Part shown: one piece after another, positions 51,387 to 63,606 of the stretch | Layout of the letters: each line of letters starts with the position of its first letter | How positions within the stretch are numbered: position 1 is the first letter of the stretch | NCBI GenBank assembly: GCA_013398615.1 | Contig: VZSR01003807.1 | Coordinates: 5,575,612-5,639,611, forward strand | From: Brachypodius melanocephalos | Lineage: Eukaryota > Chordata > Aves > Passeriformes > Pycnonotidae | DNA: 64,000 nt | Direction of reading: 5' to 3' | Notes under the pieces: generated by a model | What the model was told of the DNA's origin: nothing | The model's database searches: none | The model's input: only the letters and a program-made list of their open reading frames with translations | Made by a program: the position numbers and the translations under genes

Positions 51387-54300
51387 GTACAGTTTTTGGA
51401 CACAGAGAAGATAAATGTATAGGATAGAGGAAGCTGTTGTGTTTTAGAATATGAAATATAAACTTTGTACCTTAGCTACTAACAAACACCTGGTTTTGAG
51501 AATCTTGGATTATCATCAGAAATAATGTCAGCTAGTATGAATCTAATTTTAAAAAATCACCAAAAATGCATTCATTTTGCTAGAAACCAAGATGTGTACC
51601 TGGCATCTGTTGAGTAATGGATTTTGCCAGGTGCTGCGATCTTTATTCTTTTCCAGTTTACATACCTTCAGAGCTATGAGATATGAGTTCTTTTTTCTTC
51701 TTAGAAATAGGGAAAACTTCAGAAGACAACTGGTGCTATACTGAAGGTTATTAGTGATATAAGGTATTCCTTTGTAGATTCAGCAGACCTGGGCTGACAG
51801 AGGGGTAGGAGAACCACATCTGAAAAAATAAAATAAGGTCTTGTTTACAAAGTCAGTTTACCTTAAAATTTGTGAAGTTATGCTCCCAACCGAATTTTTG
51901 CAATCTTTGTCACGTTCTTTAAGAGCTTTGTTTACACTGAAAATTAAAACCAAGCAAGAAACAAACCTCCCTTGTAGTTGACAAAGAAATTTAGAAGAGG
52001 ATTTCAAGCCTGTTTTCTGTTAGTAGTGTTGATCCATAAATACCACAGGTTCTTGGAGGCTTTGCTTTCCATTAGCTAGTATTCGGCAGCTCTCAAAATT
52101 GTAGACTGCATTCATCCCCATGTCCTCCACAAAGAGCCACTGGATATTCTCAATTTTTCCATCCCTGTCCACTCCTCCTTTTCATTGCTCAGATTTGAAG
52201 AGTTAAGTCATTATTTCAACAGATCTCTTTGCATCACTTACAGGCTTTGGGTGGAGTTAATTTCAGATTTGCTTCTCTTTGGGATTTCTCTGCCACTTCT
52301 CTGGAACATGAGCAATTTCTTGCATGGACACCTTTTACCATGGCAACAGTTTACTTTTACTGGTATCACTTATTTCAGTGTCCACAAGCAAAACAAGTGA
52401 TGCCAACAAAAATGCAATACTGCTGTATTATTCTGCAAAAGAATTATATTGGAGATCAAGGAAACATTTCTACATCCATCTCACTGATGCAATTAAAAGT
52501 CTGGAACTCTGCAGTGCTGGATGGTTGAGCTAGTCCAGTTTTTAACCAATGATCTCCTGTTTTATGTTGCATTCAGTGAAAATGTGGTGGTAGAATTCAC
52601 TGCCATCTATTCTGAGAGTTGTGTTTCTTAGCCAGGAGATTTAGCTAATTGATGCGTGATCACAGTATTTATGAACACACTGTGCAATGGAAAAACAAAA
52701 GGGTGAATTTCAAATTAAATTATTTTGATTTTTAGCCCAGGAGAGGTTGATATAAGTCCAGAGTTTAGTTTCTCTAAAATCTAGAAGAATGGTGATAATG
52801 TAAAATATTTTGAAATGTAAAGATACAATTAGAAGTGGATGTCTGTCAAAAGGACAATAATACAAATTTTTAAGTGTATTAATTTTGTATGTGAATGCAA
52901 AGCTTCCATCCTATGCTTTTCTGTTTATTATACCTACTATATAGATGTAAAGTTTATAGGATTTGTCTGTTCCTCATCTCAGCCACTGTCCTCTCAAAAA
53001 AAAAAAAGTAAAAATATTAAGAGATAGGGTTAAAAATGAAGTGAAAAATTGTGTATTTGGATTTTTTCTAAGTTTAATATAAGTAGTTCTTAAGATGTAT
53101 TTATTGAATTTTTGGTGTGATTTTTCAATGTAGGGCATGGAGGAAAAGGAAAAGTTAAATTTTTTTTTATATAATTGAGGCAGATGAATAATTTAACTTT
53201 CTTTAATTGTTCACATGCTTGCCATTTGGAAGAACCTGGAGGTGAGTGATGTGGAACCTGAGGATAAACATCTCTCTCAAAATTTGTAACTAAATTATTT
53301 TGTGTATTTACAACTTAGAAGTGTGTAGAGCACAAACTTTTTTTAAAGGTTTAAGTTATTGTATGCAGGGTAGCTTTATTTTGTGTTATATGTAATTATT
53401 GCTGCTGGGATTAAAGAGATATATTAACATCAGAAACAATAGCTCATAAACAAAAACGTGCATTTTAGACAAAAGCCTTGATTGAGAGAGGAATGCAGCA
53501 GGATGTTTTTGTAGAATCTTTGTTTTTATTACATACATTACCATTAGAACAATACTAGGTCTTCAAGCTTTAAGCAAGGCAAGACAAAATTCTGCCAGGT
53601 TTTAGGTAATCTGTCCTAAATTAGCAGAGTGGTAAATTCATCTGTTTAGTATCGTTTACATTTAATAGCCTTGCTGTATGCTCTGCATCATGTAAAGCAT
53701 TGCTGGATGCTATTAGAGTGGCTGGGAGTTTTGGTGGTTTTGGGACAGTGGGTTTAGTCATGTTGATTATTGTTGTTTGGGAATTTTTAGGTTGGTTCTT
53801 TATTTAGAAACAGATATTTGGAAATACCTAATATGAATTTGGGTTCAAGTAAGGAAATGCTTATGCTAAAAACATTTTTCAGTTCTGGATTCAGTTAAGG
53901 TTTTGGACAAAATAAGCCAGCATCACAGTAAGGTCAATGTGTATGGGACTAATTTTCTATTTGAACACCGAAATCTGTCTTTTCTTATAGCATTTCACTC
54001 TACCATTATCACACCTCAGCACATTACCTGAATCTAAACTCAACAGAGTATTTGCAATTCAATTATTTTAATTCTTTGCTGATGCCATTATTCTGCTTAA
54101 CATATAGGAAAAGAAAAGTAAGCTGGCACTAGGGCTCAGTCATCCCATCTGCCATGTGGCTGTTCAACCACTTGTTAGGATATTCAAAGATTATGCAATT
54201 TCTGCAAAACGAAACCATCTCAGCCCACTAAATATCAGTGTGGGTTTACAACCTGAAATCTAAGTTAGAGCCTGAAAAAAAAAGAGGAAAAAAAAACCCC

Positions 54301-55567
54301 AAACAATCAAAAAAATTATTTGATTTGGTTTAAAGCAAAGGTTTCATTAATCATACATCATTTTTCCTTTCCCAAACTTTTTTTTTTCTAACTGTGGTGG
54401 TAGTGTTTGGGTTGTTTTTTTACATTTTGCTTAACAAAAATGCTATGTTTAGAATCCTTTTATGAAGGATAACATTTCTGAGGTAAAAATAAGCTAAACA
54501 ACTCTGTCAAATTGTTAAATATTGACCAATACACAGGAGCATCCTGTTCCTATTTTTTAAGCACTTTTATGTAACGGAGATAATTGTACTAATTTGCACG
54601 GCAGGAAACATTAAGCATTGTGGGTGCATGTCTAATACTAGAAAATCAGCATAGAATAAATCTGTTGTGAACAATGATCAAATAGATACTGACATCTCTT
54701 TCAAACACAGAGAAATCTGAAATCTACATGATGAGTTATTTCTTGCTAGGTGCATCTTATCCACATTCAGGTTAAAAAAAAAAAAGAAAAGTTGTGGATT
54801 GCTAATTTTCAAGCCTTGTAACATAACTCACACTTGCAATGAAACTTCTTCCTTGTATGTCTCACTTCCCAACAGCTGGGATTGAAAGCTGTGAGGAGGC
54901 CAAATATCTAGGAATTGGGAATCCAGAGGCTCTGGTTCACAGCTGCTTCATTCTTTTTGCAAATGGTCAAGAGATTTTCCTGTTGAATAGTGGTACATTT
55001 AAATATATAGGAGAAATGCCACACATATAGTCTCTGGGCACGTGTAAGAAAAATAGTTCTATTCCTGTTATGTGTGAATAAATGGGCTATGATCAGCAAA
55101 GAGGCATCATTAGCAGTAGCTCCTAAACTGATTCAAGATCTTTGCAGTGTGTAGTTGCTGGAGAGTTGTTTGCTTGTTTTCCTTCTTGTGATTTTTTCCT
55201 ATTGGGGAAGGAAACTGAGACACAATATGGTTCTTTAAGGTCCAAAAAGTGACCAGGTTTTAAAATAAGAAATAGGATCTAGTTGCAGAGTGTCTTATGT
55301 TTTGCTCTGTTTTTAAGATCTGTATTACTACCTATGTCATTGTGGAATTTTCAAATTTCTGTGGTAGTGGAAGAAAGGAAAACATATTTGGCAACAGTCA
55401 TCCATTTTCAGGACAGATAAATTTTAGAATAATTTGGAAAGTGGGACAGTTAACATTCTTTTTAACTTTACACTCCTTTCACGAATTTCTTAACTGTGTA
55501 TTTCAAAAGATCAGTCAATTTTTTTATTTATAGTATTTTAAAATCTGTATCTTCTTTTCAAATTCAG
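51387..55567 (+). other. FMN2 intron between exons C and D (4,181 bp)
   Basis: Bounded by gtacag and caaattcag. AT-rich and non-coding, with short A-rich pieces near 54275-54315 and 54775-54790. Three overlapping + frames at 52185-52533 all read the same bases in different phases and none looks coding. Confidence 0.9.
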
Positions 55568-55629
55568 AGGTGAAATCTACAGTCCTAGAAACAGAGGAGA
55601 AACGCATTAGTGGTGTTCAACAGGCACAG
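55568..55629 (+). CDS. FMN2: Formin-2, fourth coding exon (end of codon 627, residues 628-647)
   Basis: A small 62-nt exon between ttttcaaattcag|AG and CAG|gtaaga, a strong donor. The joined G|AG gives Glu and the exon then reads VKSTVLETEEKRISGVQQAQ. It aligns without gaps to the formin-2 segment after PPDEE..., sharing the S-V-x-E-T-x-x-K-R-x-x-x-V-Q spacing, but is less conserved than exons B and C. It leaves in phase 0; the next exon, with the coiled coil and FH1 region, is expected beyond 64000. It was too short to stand out as an ORF and was found by phase, splice sites and similarity together. Exons C and D together are 210 nt, so skipping both keeps the frame. Confidence 0.88.
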
Positions 55630-56361
55630 GTAAGATTCTAACAGAAAGGCTTATAATTTTTTTAAAAGAGAGCAAAATGCAGTACTTCTTTTCAGACATT
55701 TTTGAAATAGTTTTGTGCACTAAATGTTCTGTATCAAAAAAAAAAAATCCAAAGTGAGGATGATTTATATGCTCCTTAGTGTATCTAGGTATAATGATTG
55801 AAGGTTTCTGCCTGCCTAAGGTGATTCTTACAAAATGTTATTGTCCACTCAAAAGTGAGTTAACTCTCTGATGGCACACGTAAGGAATAGTTAAAAAAGA
55901 TCTTATTATAATAGCTAATCTACAGAAGTGCATGTGAGTAATAGCAGCAGGGACTTTTTTCTGACTCTCTCCTCAGGATTACAGCAGGGGTAATATGAGA
56001 ACTGGTTTAGAGGGCCACGCTGGACTTAAAAAGGAGATGATAATAGACAGTGGAGACAGTCTGGGTTGGACTTATGCCACAGAAACAAAATCTATTTACT
56101 TTTTTAGCATGTCACCATACATGATCTATTTGTCATTAAAGGTGGTGTTTAATGGGGCTGAGGAACTTCAAATTCTGTTTCCTCAACACGAAACAGACTT
56201 CTCTTACTTGTGGATAACACTGTTCAGTTGTTCTGGAAGTCATTAGAAGGAAGGCTAAGTTCTGAAATCTTGGTTTGAAAAAAGCAGTGACAAAAAAGCT
56301 CTTGGAATCTCTTTTCTTCCTCCTCTGTTTCCCAGCTTTTTCCCCTTGTTTCCCCCTTTGA

Positions 56362-56453
56362 GTTTGTTTTGGGGTTTTTATGAGGTGTTTTTTGTTTCTT
56401 TTGGTTTGCTGGGTGTTTTGTTGTAGGGTTTAAGGATTTTTTTGGTGTTTGTA
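56362..56453. repeat. T/G-rich low-complexity tract
   Basis: About 90 bases dominated by T and G on +, such as ttttggggtttttat and tttttttggtgtttg. Complementary in composition to the A/C tract of intron 1. Confidence 0.7.
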
Positions 56454-59400
56454 GGGCTTCTTGTGTTAGTGACAAGTTAATTCAAGCATCACTGTATCAA
56501 GCAGAATTTGTGAAAATGGACAGGGATTTGCTTTTCAGGGAAAAATAAGCAATGCATAGTTAAATACATACTACTGATTATTAGACTTGCAAATTTAATT
56601 TGAGCTTGATCATGTGTTTTGTGAGCCATGACTGGGAAGAGTATGTGTATTAACTTTGTGGCTTGTCTTACCAGATAAATTTAAAGAGTTCTTCTAGTTG
56701 GTTACCTAAATTCTTCTACCTTCGTAATATGGAACATTTTGAAACTGCAGCTTATTAATTAAAATAATCTTAAAAAATAATTCTTCATTGCAGTATTTTA
56801 AGTTTAACCTAAAATATATTTTTCTCATGCTATTTTTTATATTCCAGTCACTCAGGTTTCACTAGCAATGTTTTCTAGTATTTATTGTGGAAAAGCACTT
56901 TTCCCAAAAGTTATTGCATGTAAGGAGCATATTTAATCAGTCTTTAGTATTATAATTCATTGCAAGAAATTACCTATATAAATTGTTTTCTTATTGGAAA
57001 TGTAATTAATTAAAATAGGTTTGTGAATACATAGTTATTTTACCTATTTTAAAAAAGTGTTATGAGAAGGAAGTTTAACCAGGAGCTCTGGAGCACTGCA
57101 TGATCACTTGAATAGCATTTATTTTTGGTTGACTGCTTTTCTTTATTTTTAAAACTAGCCTAGTGTGTTGTCCAATTGCTGAATTCCATTTGCTAGTGTT
57201 TAGGAGATCCCCATCCCTCTTACTCCGTGGTGATCTCTTATGACACTAACATGAACTACTAATCTACACTATTATTCATCACTGACCTGCAGAACTAACC
57301 ATCACCTCACTTCCAGAAAGTCATCTCAAGTTTTTGCTCTATTATGTCATCATCATTCTGGTTTATTTTCGAAATAAGAGTGGAGGGCTTTCCCTTTTGA
57401 GGAACTGTATATGGATAAAATGTATATGTTGAAATTATTTCTGTAGTGTCCCAAGCAGTTGAGCATATCCTACCTATCCATCAGTGTTTAACTTTATCAG
57501 TCTATGAAAACATCTAGAAAGTAGAATGGCCATCATGTTTGTAGGTAAATCCTTTTCTGCAATCAGATCATTCTTGGTGTTATTTGTACACTTTTAAGAG
57601 AACATGTTTCTGTTAGAGATCTACCCTCTTTTGTTGACTACAGTCTTAATTTCTGAAAAAGGAAGCACTGGTTGAAGTTAGCTCAGCAGGCGACTTTTCT
57701 GTTTTTCTTTTTCTTTCATAAATGAAAGAGAGCTCTAGTTTAAAATTTGTATTGATCAGCTAAGTCTTCTCACAGACATCTTCCCTCTCCTTTCTTTGGG
57801 AAAAGACATTTCCCACATACCACTAATATAATTGAAGATAATTGGCCAGAACACAGTTGTAACATGATGTGCTGATGTGCTAATTATCTCAGTTATGATA
57901 AATATTTAGCAAAAAGAATCAGAATAATTTTAAATTAAAGGCACAAGTAGTACAGCCTGGATTCCATATTTTCATGTCACTTGAAGGGGCTTTTTCATAC
58001 ATATCCTCTCCATTTCCTTATCTTTACAATATTAGGTATAATCGGCATATTTTAGAGGATAATTTCTGAAAATTTTTAAGAGTGCTTTTTGAGTCCAAAA
58101 TATCTAATTTTTCAAAATTACAGTTCCCCCCAAAAAAGAAAGAGAATGTGGGGCTGTGTTTGCTTTTAGTACAGGAATTGGTAAGCAGTGGAAAAATAAG
58201 AAAAATTGGCAGCCATTTCAAGCTCTGGTTTTGAAATGCCAAATAGCAACGATGTCTGCTTAGTCTCCCCCTACAAACAGAGAAAGTTTTGTTGGGCTCA
58301 ACTCCTTTAGTGAAAGAAGAAGAGAAAAATCGAGTGCCCTAATTTAGAAACTCCAGCTTCAAACCTGATTTAACAGCCATACTTTGTGCAAGAGCCAATT
58401 TTTTTTCTGTCTGTACCCCTGATCTTTTGTACTATCGTTGCAATTTTCCTTACGTTTTATCTCACTTTTCAGAGTAGCTTGATTTTGCTTACATGGTAGG
58501 TAGAAATAGACTTTTAGCAAAAAAGATGAAGATAAAAAAAGAATCCTTTAATTGTAAAATGAGTACATGTAAATTAGGCTTTGGTTAGTAGTGGGACATC
58601 ACAGGTACAGAAACCTAAAGTTGTTTGAAAGGCACTTAAAAGCACTTGGTCTTATACACCATATTATGAATTATTTTATATTTCTATTTTTGATCATGTG
58701 TGATAAAAGTCTATTCCATGGACCACACAATTTAAAAAAAAAGCCTTTACTACATTTATTTAATTGTCAGCATCCAGGTATAATGAATACTTCATGCCAC
58801 TTCATGCCTGGTCCCTGTAATCCCGCCTCAGGGGAAGAGGTTTTGCCAGACTGCTGCAGTCTCTAAGAGTTTGGTTATAAGATAGATTACACTGACTATT
58901 TAAACTATATTTACATCAGAAAATCTTGTCATCACAAAATTCTTATGCTCATAATGTTTCTGTCTTAGTTTAGTTTGGTTCACCGCATTTTACCCAACAA
59001 ATAAATCCTCAACCAAAATTATATGGCTTTTTTGGAATTCAAGTACCTCCACTGGTACTAAAAGCAAAGACAAAATTTTGACAGTTCTGAGGTGCCAGGC
59101 TTCTACTGCATAATCTATTGGTGCACTTTCCAGCCATATAGAGAAACAATGCTAATCTTAAAAAACTAAATTACAAGCCAAGTTTTGCCATCTTGAGGGT
59201 ACTTTCTTCTTTATAAAAACAGACTCATGGAGTGTATCTTTAGAATATTCTTAACCACCCTACTTTACTGGTAACTCCTCTCTCAGCAGGGACCTTTCTT
59301 CTTATGCTAGTTTTTGACTGACTTATTATAATTCCTTACGGTAATAGCTTAGTGATATTGGAAATGTTCCAATTTTGACACTTAGTAATACAAGAAAAAA

Positions 59401-60098
59401 GGTTCTGAAATCCTTTAAGATAGATACATAATCAGTCTGTTTAGAAAGTATAAAACATTGGTGGGACTGGAATTTACTTTTCATTATTATAAAATGTCAC
59501 CACTAGAATTTGTCTCAGAAACATGCATGCTGCCCAAAACTCTCTCTCAAAAGAAGTTTCAGAGATTATACTTTATAGGTGAAGGTAAGATAAAGAAGGT
59601 AGATGAAAGATTAGTCTGAAATGGCGAAATACAAAACAGGATTTTTAAAAAGGGGAGATTTTATAAACTTGCTTTAGACTGTTATGACACTTGTAGTCTG
59701 GTATAAAGCCTGTTTTATTTTGGTATTACATGGTTTTTATCAGAATGTAGACCAACTATAGACAAGAGCAGTGAACCACAGGCATCAACAGGAACCTGAG
59801 GAAAATTGTGCACCTTTCCTCTGTTGGCTCACAAACAGTTCTCTGGCTGCAGCACTTTTAACACTGTCTGATTTTGCATGTTCTTTCTTGAGATATTTAT
59901 TAATTAAAAAAACTGTGAAGAAGTACCATTCCCCTTCCATCCTTTTTCTATTTGACAGGTTACTTTTTGTAAGGGGGAAGAGAAGGCTGGAGGAAGAAAT
60001 GAACAGTTACTCTAAAACAATTCTTTTCCTACAATGATATGATTGCCACAGTCTTAGATTTCAGCAGGGAAAATAAGTTACATACTTGTGTGGGGGGG

Positions 60099-60120
60099 AA
60101 AAAAAAAAAAAAAAAAAAAA
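60099..60120. repeat. Poly-A tract (22 A) after G7
   Basis: tgggggggaaaa... gives a G7-A22 junction. Simple sequence; no retroposon body is evident. Confidence 0.85.
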
Positions 60121-61112
60121 GGTATGATTCCAAAGGATCTACTATATACAATTGTCTCATTGAGAAAATAGACTGTAACAGAAGAAAATGTTTTGGATAT
60201 TTCCATATTAATCAAATGATAGTGAATAGAATTGTATAACTTCATTTAGGAACTGTGCCAATGTAAATGTTCTGCAAAAATCATGCCAGCATACCCAAAT
60301 TTAGAAAACAAAAAGTTAAAACAGTTCAGAGGTATGTATCTGGGCTTTTTTATATTGCAAGACATAAACCCAAATTTGTAATATGTGATGTGGAGGAACT
60401 TAAATTCTAATTGTAGGTCCGGTGTTAGAATTGGCATATCTTAACTTCAAGCCAGTGAATTTCAGGAAGCATATGTAGATAGATAGTGTTTTCTTGTTAG
60501 CATTCAGAGTACATGACCTTTTGTCCAAAACGTACGTAAAAGAAACAAAGCTTGTAGGAAACAAGGTGATACAAACCTGGCAGAAGGCTTTACTGCCGGG
60601 GTCATAGGAACTGCTGAAATGCAGAGAGTTTTGCTCAGGCAGTAAGGGGGAATTTAACTTTGTGGAATCCCAGGACAAGTGCGGATCAAGTCTTTTATGT
60701 TCGTGATCGTGAAACATATCTTTTATGCAGAAGATTCAAGTTTTATTGATGGAACTCTTATATTCTTAGTATTAGAAGTTACTTTTCAGTTCAAACATGC
60801 TGCCATTTCAGGTTTATTTTTTGGGGGGTTTTTTTTTAGAACTTTAGCAGGTAAATTAACTAATCTTTTAGAAATATGAAGTGAGATTCTCCGAGTTGAG
60901 ACCTTATTGTAGCTTAAGTAGAGACTGTCTGTTCCTGTCTGTGCTGCCTCCTACCCGGCTCATAGCCACTTTGTAGTTAAATACTGCCATCTGATCCTGT
61001 TGGGGTTTCTCAGGCCGTGAAAGAAGGATGAGAGGACAAATAGGAATATCAGAAACAAGGGAAGAAGTACTTATGTAGAGAGTCTGAAGGACACCCTAAA
61101 GAGGTCTGCCTG

Positions 61113-61212
61113 CCGAGCCACTAGATGGCAGTTGAGTATTTTTGAATGGACTGCGAGGTGTTCGCGAGACATTCCCGGGCGGTCCTGCAGACGGCCTACA
61201 GCGGGAAAATCG
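61113..61212. promoter_or_regulatory. Small CpG cluster (nine CpG in about 100 bp)
   Basis: Contains ttcgcgag, cccgggcgg and further single CpGs inside an otherwise CpG-depleted AT-rich intron. It overlaps the CTCF motif and abuts the T/G-rich tract. Possible regulatory element or edge of a young insertion. Confidence 0.45.
61118..61131 (+). promoter_or_regulatory. Consensus CTCF-binding motif
   Basis: CCACTAGATGGCAG matches the vertebrate CTCF core CCASYAGRKGGCRS at all 14 positions. A weaker inverted match (11 of 14) lies at 60984-60997 on the minus strand. A CpG cluster follows immediately. Occupancy cannot be judged from sequence. Confidence 0.55.
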
Positions 61213-61402
61213 TTTTGGTTTTTTGGTTTTGTTTTTTTGTTGTTGGGGTTTTTTTAAGGTTTTTCTGGGTTGGTGGGGTTTTTTGTGTTTTTTGGTTTGG
61301 GGTTTTTTTGTTTGTTTGTTTGTTTTGTTGGTTTTTTGGGTTGGTTTGGGGTTTTTTTGTTTTTTCTTTTCCTGTGTGTGTGTGTTTGGTTGGTTGGTTT
61401 TT
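61212..61402. repeat. T/G-rich low-complexity tract
   Basis: About 190 bases almost purely T and G on +, with several gggg runs, (tttg) units near 61308-61326 and ggttggttgg at its right end, plus a short (tg)n near 61373-61384. It generates overlapping spurious Phe/Gly/Val ORFs. The G-runs could allow quadruplexes, but the loops are mostly long. Confidence 0.85.
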
Positions 61403-62249
61403 TGTCCCAGTCAAAGCGGTGGCTTTCTTCTAATTAATAAGTTACCCTTTACAATGTACATACACTTCCTCTGTTCAGTCTAACTAAGGTTTAGCAATCT
61501 GAGCATCTCTCAAAGGAGATCCTCTACCCTCCCAACACCTCAAAACACTAAACATTTAGAAAGCACTGCTCTGTCACTGTTTTTTTGGTTGGTTGTTTTG
61601 GGTTTTTTTAAATCTGTGAAAGAAAACATTTGGTTTGGAGTACCAGCCTTCTGGATGACTGCCTTTGAAGTAATAATTTTGAATTACTATCATTTAAATA
61701 AATATTCTGTTGAAGATGATTTTTTTTTCTTCAATCACAATCGTGAACCCGTTTTCTATTTAGTTCCGATGAGGCAGAAGTTTAAAAAAAAATAAAAAGG
61801 AAAAAATTGTGTCTTACATAATTAATTGGCATTATACATAGAATACAAATCCCAGACTACATATTTAAATGAAAATACAGGAGTATAGAATGTCATGCCT
61901 GTGTGAAAAATGTAAGCAGTTAATTCTCAGAACAAACATTAGTGTTTTGTATTATATCCAGACTTCACAATACTTGGACCGACTTCTGTTAATTTGCTTG
62001 AAGGCAATGTTTGCCTCTCTAAAAGAAACAATACATTTTATTATTTTCAGTGGAGTTAGACTAACACATTTTTGCACTCTTCCTCCTAGTCATGGTGAGA
62101 TTAAAATTTGTTTTTCTAATCTGTGTTCTTAATGTTAATGTCAAGATGAAGTTTTACTTCTGTGCTCATTTTAGTTTCAATGGTTCTTTATTCTGTTTTT
62201 CCACTATCTTTGAGACAGCCATATATCATAGATCTGAAACACATAAAAA

Positions 62250-62345
62250 TCATAGCATGGTTCAGGGCTGAGTGGACATTAGGAGGTTGTGATGTACAAA
62301 CCCTTTTCCTCTGACACCCTATTCCAAGCAAGGTTAGCTTAGATT
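62250..62345 (-). mobile_element. Degraded CR1-like fragment, minus orientation
   Basis: aatcatagcatggttcaggg is followed by a diverged gga-cttaggagg stretch, then caaaccc and attccaagcaaggttagctta. The order and spacing mimic the reverse-complemented CR1 3' end (catagaatggttt, tccaacccc, aagcagggtcagctt), but with many differences. Weak. Confidence 0.4.
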
Positions 62346-62647
62346 TTTGGTGGTTTTTCTTAGGACTTTGCTCATCTCTGAGTATGGGTATGAGGTGATG
62401 GTAACATGTATTTCCTGCTTTGTCTAGTCAGTGGCAAAATGGTAAGTCTTGCTCTGTTTCTGATGCATTGTTTTGATAAGAGCTAAAAGATGAAAATGTG
62501 TGTTCTAAAACCCTGTATTTCCTGTGAGTGACCTGTAATTCAAGTACTTTCAGTCACTGATTAAAATTCTCAAGAAACTGTGGGTCAGGTTCTTGTGATT
62601 AATCTCATTTCACAGCTTCTTCACGACAGACTTTTACGATAATGTAT

Positions 62648-62679
62648 ATTAATAATAATAGCAACAATAATAATAATAC
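62648..62679. repeat. (TAA)n-type microsatellite
   Basis: attaataataatagcaacaa is followed by taataataata; an interrupted trinucleotide repeat. Confidence 0.8.
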
Positions 62680-63566
62680 AGAATTTTCATCCTTTAATCA
62701 TAGTGAGCATTCTCCTTTTTACATTCTGACTGTGCTTTACACTTCAACAAAGACGGGGGTTTTGTCATTTTAGATACAAATTCTTGGAAATGTAGCACCA
62801 ACTTTAAGGTCTGGGCAATAATTGCTGGGGGAAAAGGAGAATGAGCGTAAAACTGAGAAAATTTATTTTAGCAAGAATTGTTTGGCAATACAATCCTTGG
62901 CTATAAATGAGAGACTTTCACTTCTTGAAAAAAGAGAACTATGGGACAGAGACTGTATAGAAAGAATTATCGCTTTTCTGTCTGTGTTTGATTCTAAGCA
63001 TTAATATTTTTTCTCTTGCCTTTTACAATGACTTTCTTGTAAAATAATAGCAGAGTACTGTAACTTCCCTTAGGGACCAGGGAATGGAAATGCATGATAG
63101 TTATACACTTACTGAAAATTTTGTTTAATTGGTTCACGCCTCCTCTGACTGCTCACTGTTTGTGCTCATGAAAATAGATAAATTGAGGTAGTTCTTATTC
63201 CATCTGTGCATTACTGCTTAGAGCAAAATTTATGAGCTGTATTCATTAATTGTTAAAATACTTTTTTTTTCTTAAATTCTTTAAATGAGAAATCCTATTT
63301 CAGATAAAAATCTGTAAACTCCTTTTATATCAAAATATGATTTGTACTGTAAGTTCCATTATTTACATATGAAATTTCTCTCATCTTTTGGAGAGCAGTG
63401 AAAACAGATTTTATTTGTTCAATGCTAACATCCTATACTTGGATTATGTAGAATATTTTATATTTTTGGTACTATAGTTTGTACTTTTCAAGATTTTTTT
63501 ATAAAGAATCCCACAGAAATTGAAGAGAACAGATGAAGAAATGTCATGAGATACAGAAAGGTAGCT

Positions 63567-63606
63567 TGAAAAAGTGTATGTGTGTAAGTCTCTGTGTGTG
63601 TGTGTA
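63567..63606. repeat. (TG)n-type microsatellite
   Basis: gtatgtgtgtaagtctctg is followed by an uninterrupted tgtgtgtgtgtg run to about 63604; an interrupted dinucleotide repeat. Confidence 0.8.

Noticed and set aside
52600..52613. Minus-strand CTCF-like sequence (about 11 of 14 positions)
   Set aside because: The first two Cs and the fourth position of the core fail; matches of this quality are common by chance.
61240..61402. G-quadruplex in the T/G-rich tract
   Set aside because: Runs of three or more G are separated mostly by loops much longer than 7 bases; only weak two-layer structures at ggttggttgg seem possible.
61142..61483. Overlapping Phe/Gly/Val-rich open frames on + resembling membrane proteins
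   Set aside because: They are translations of the T/G-rich tract; hydrophobicity comes from T-rich codons, not from a gene.
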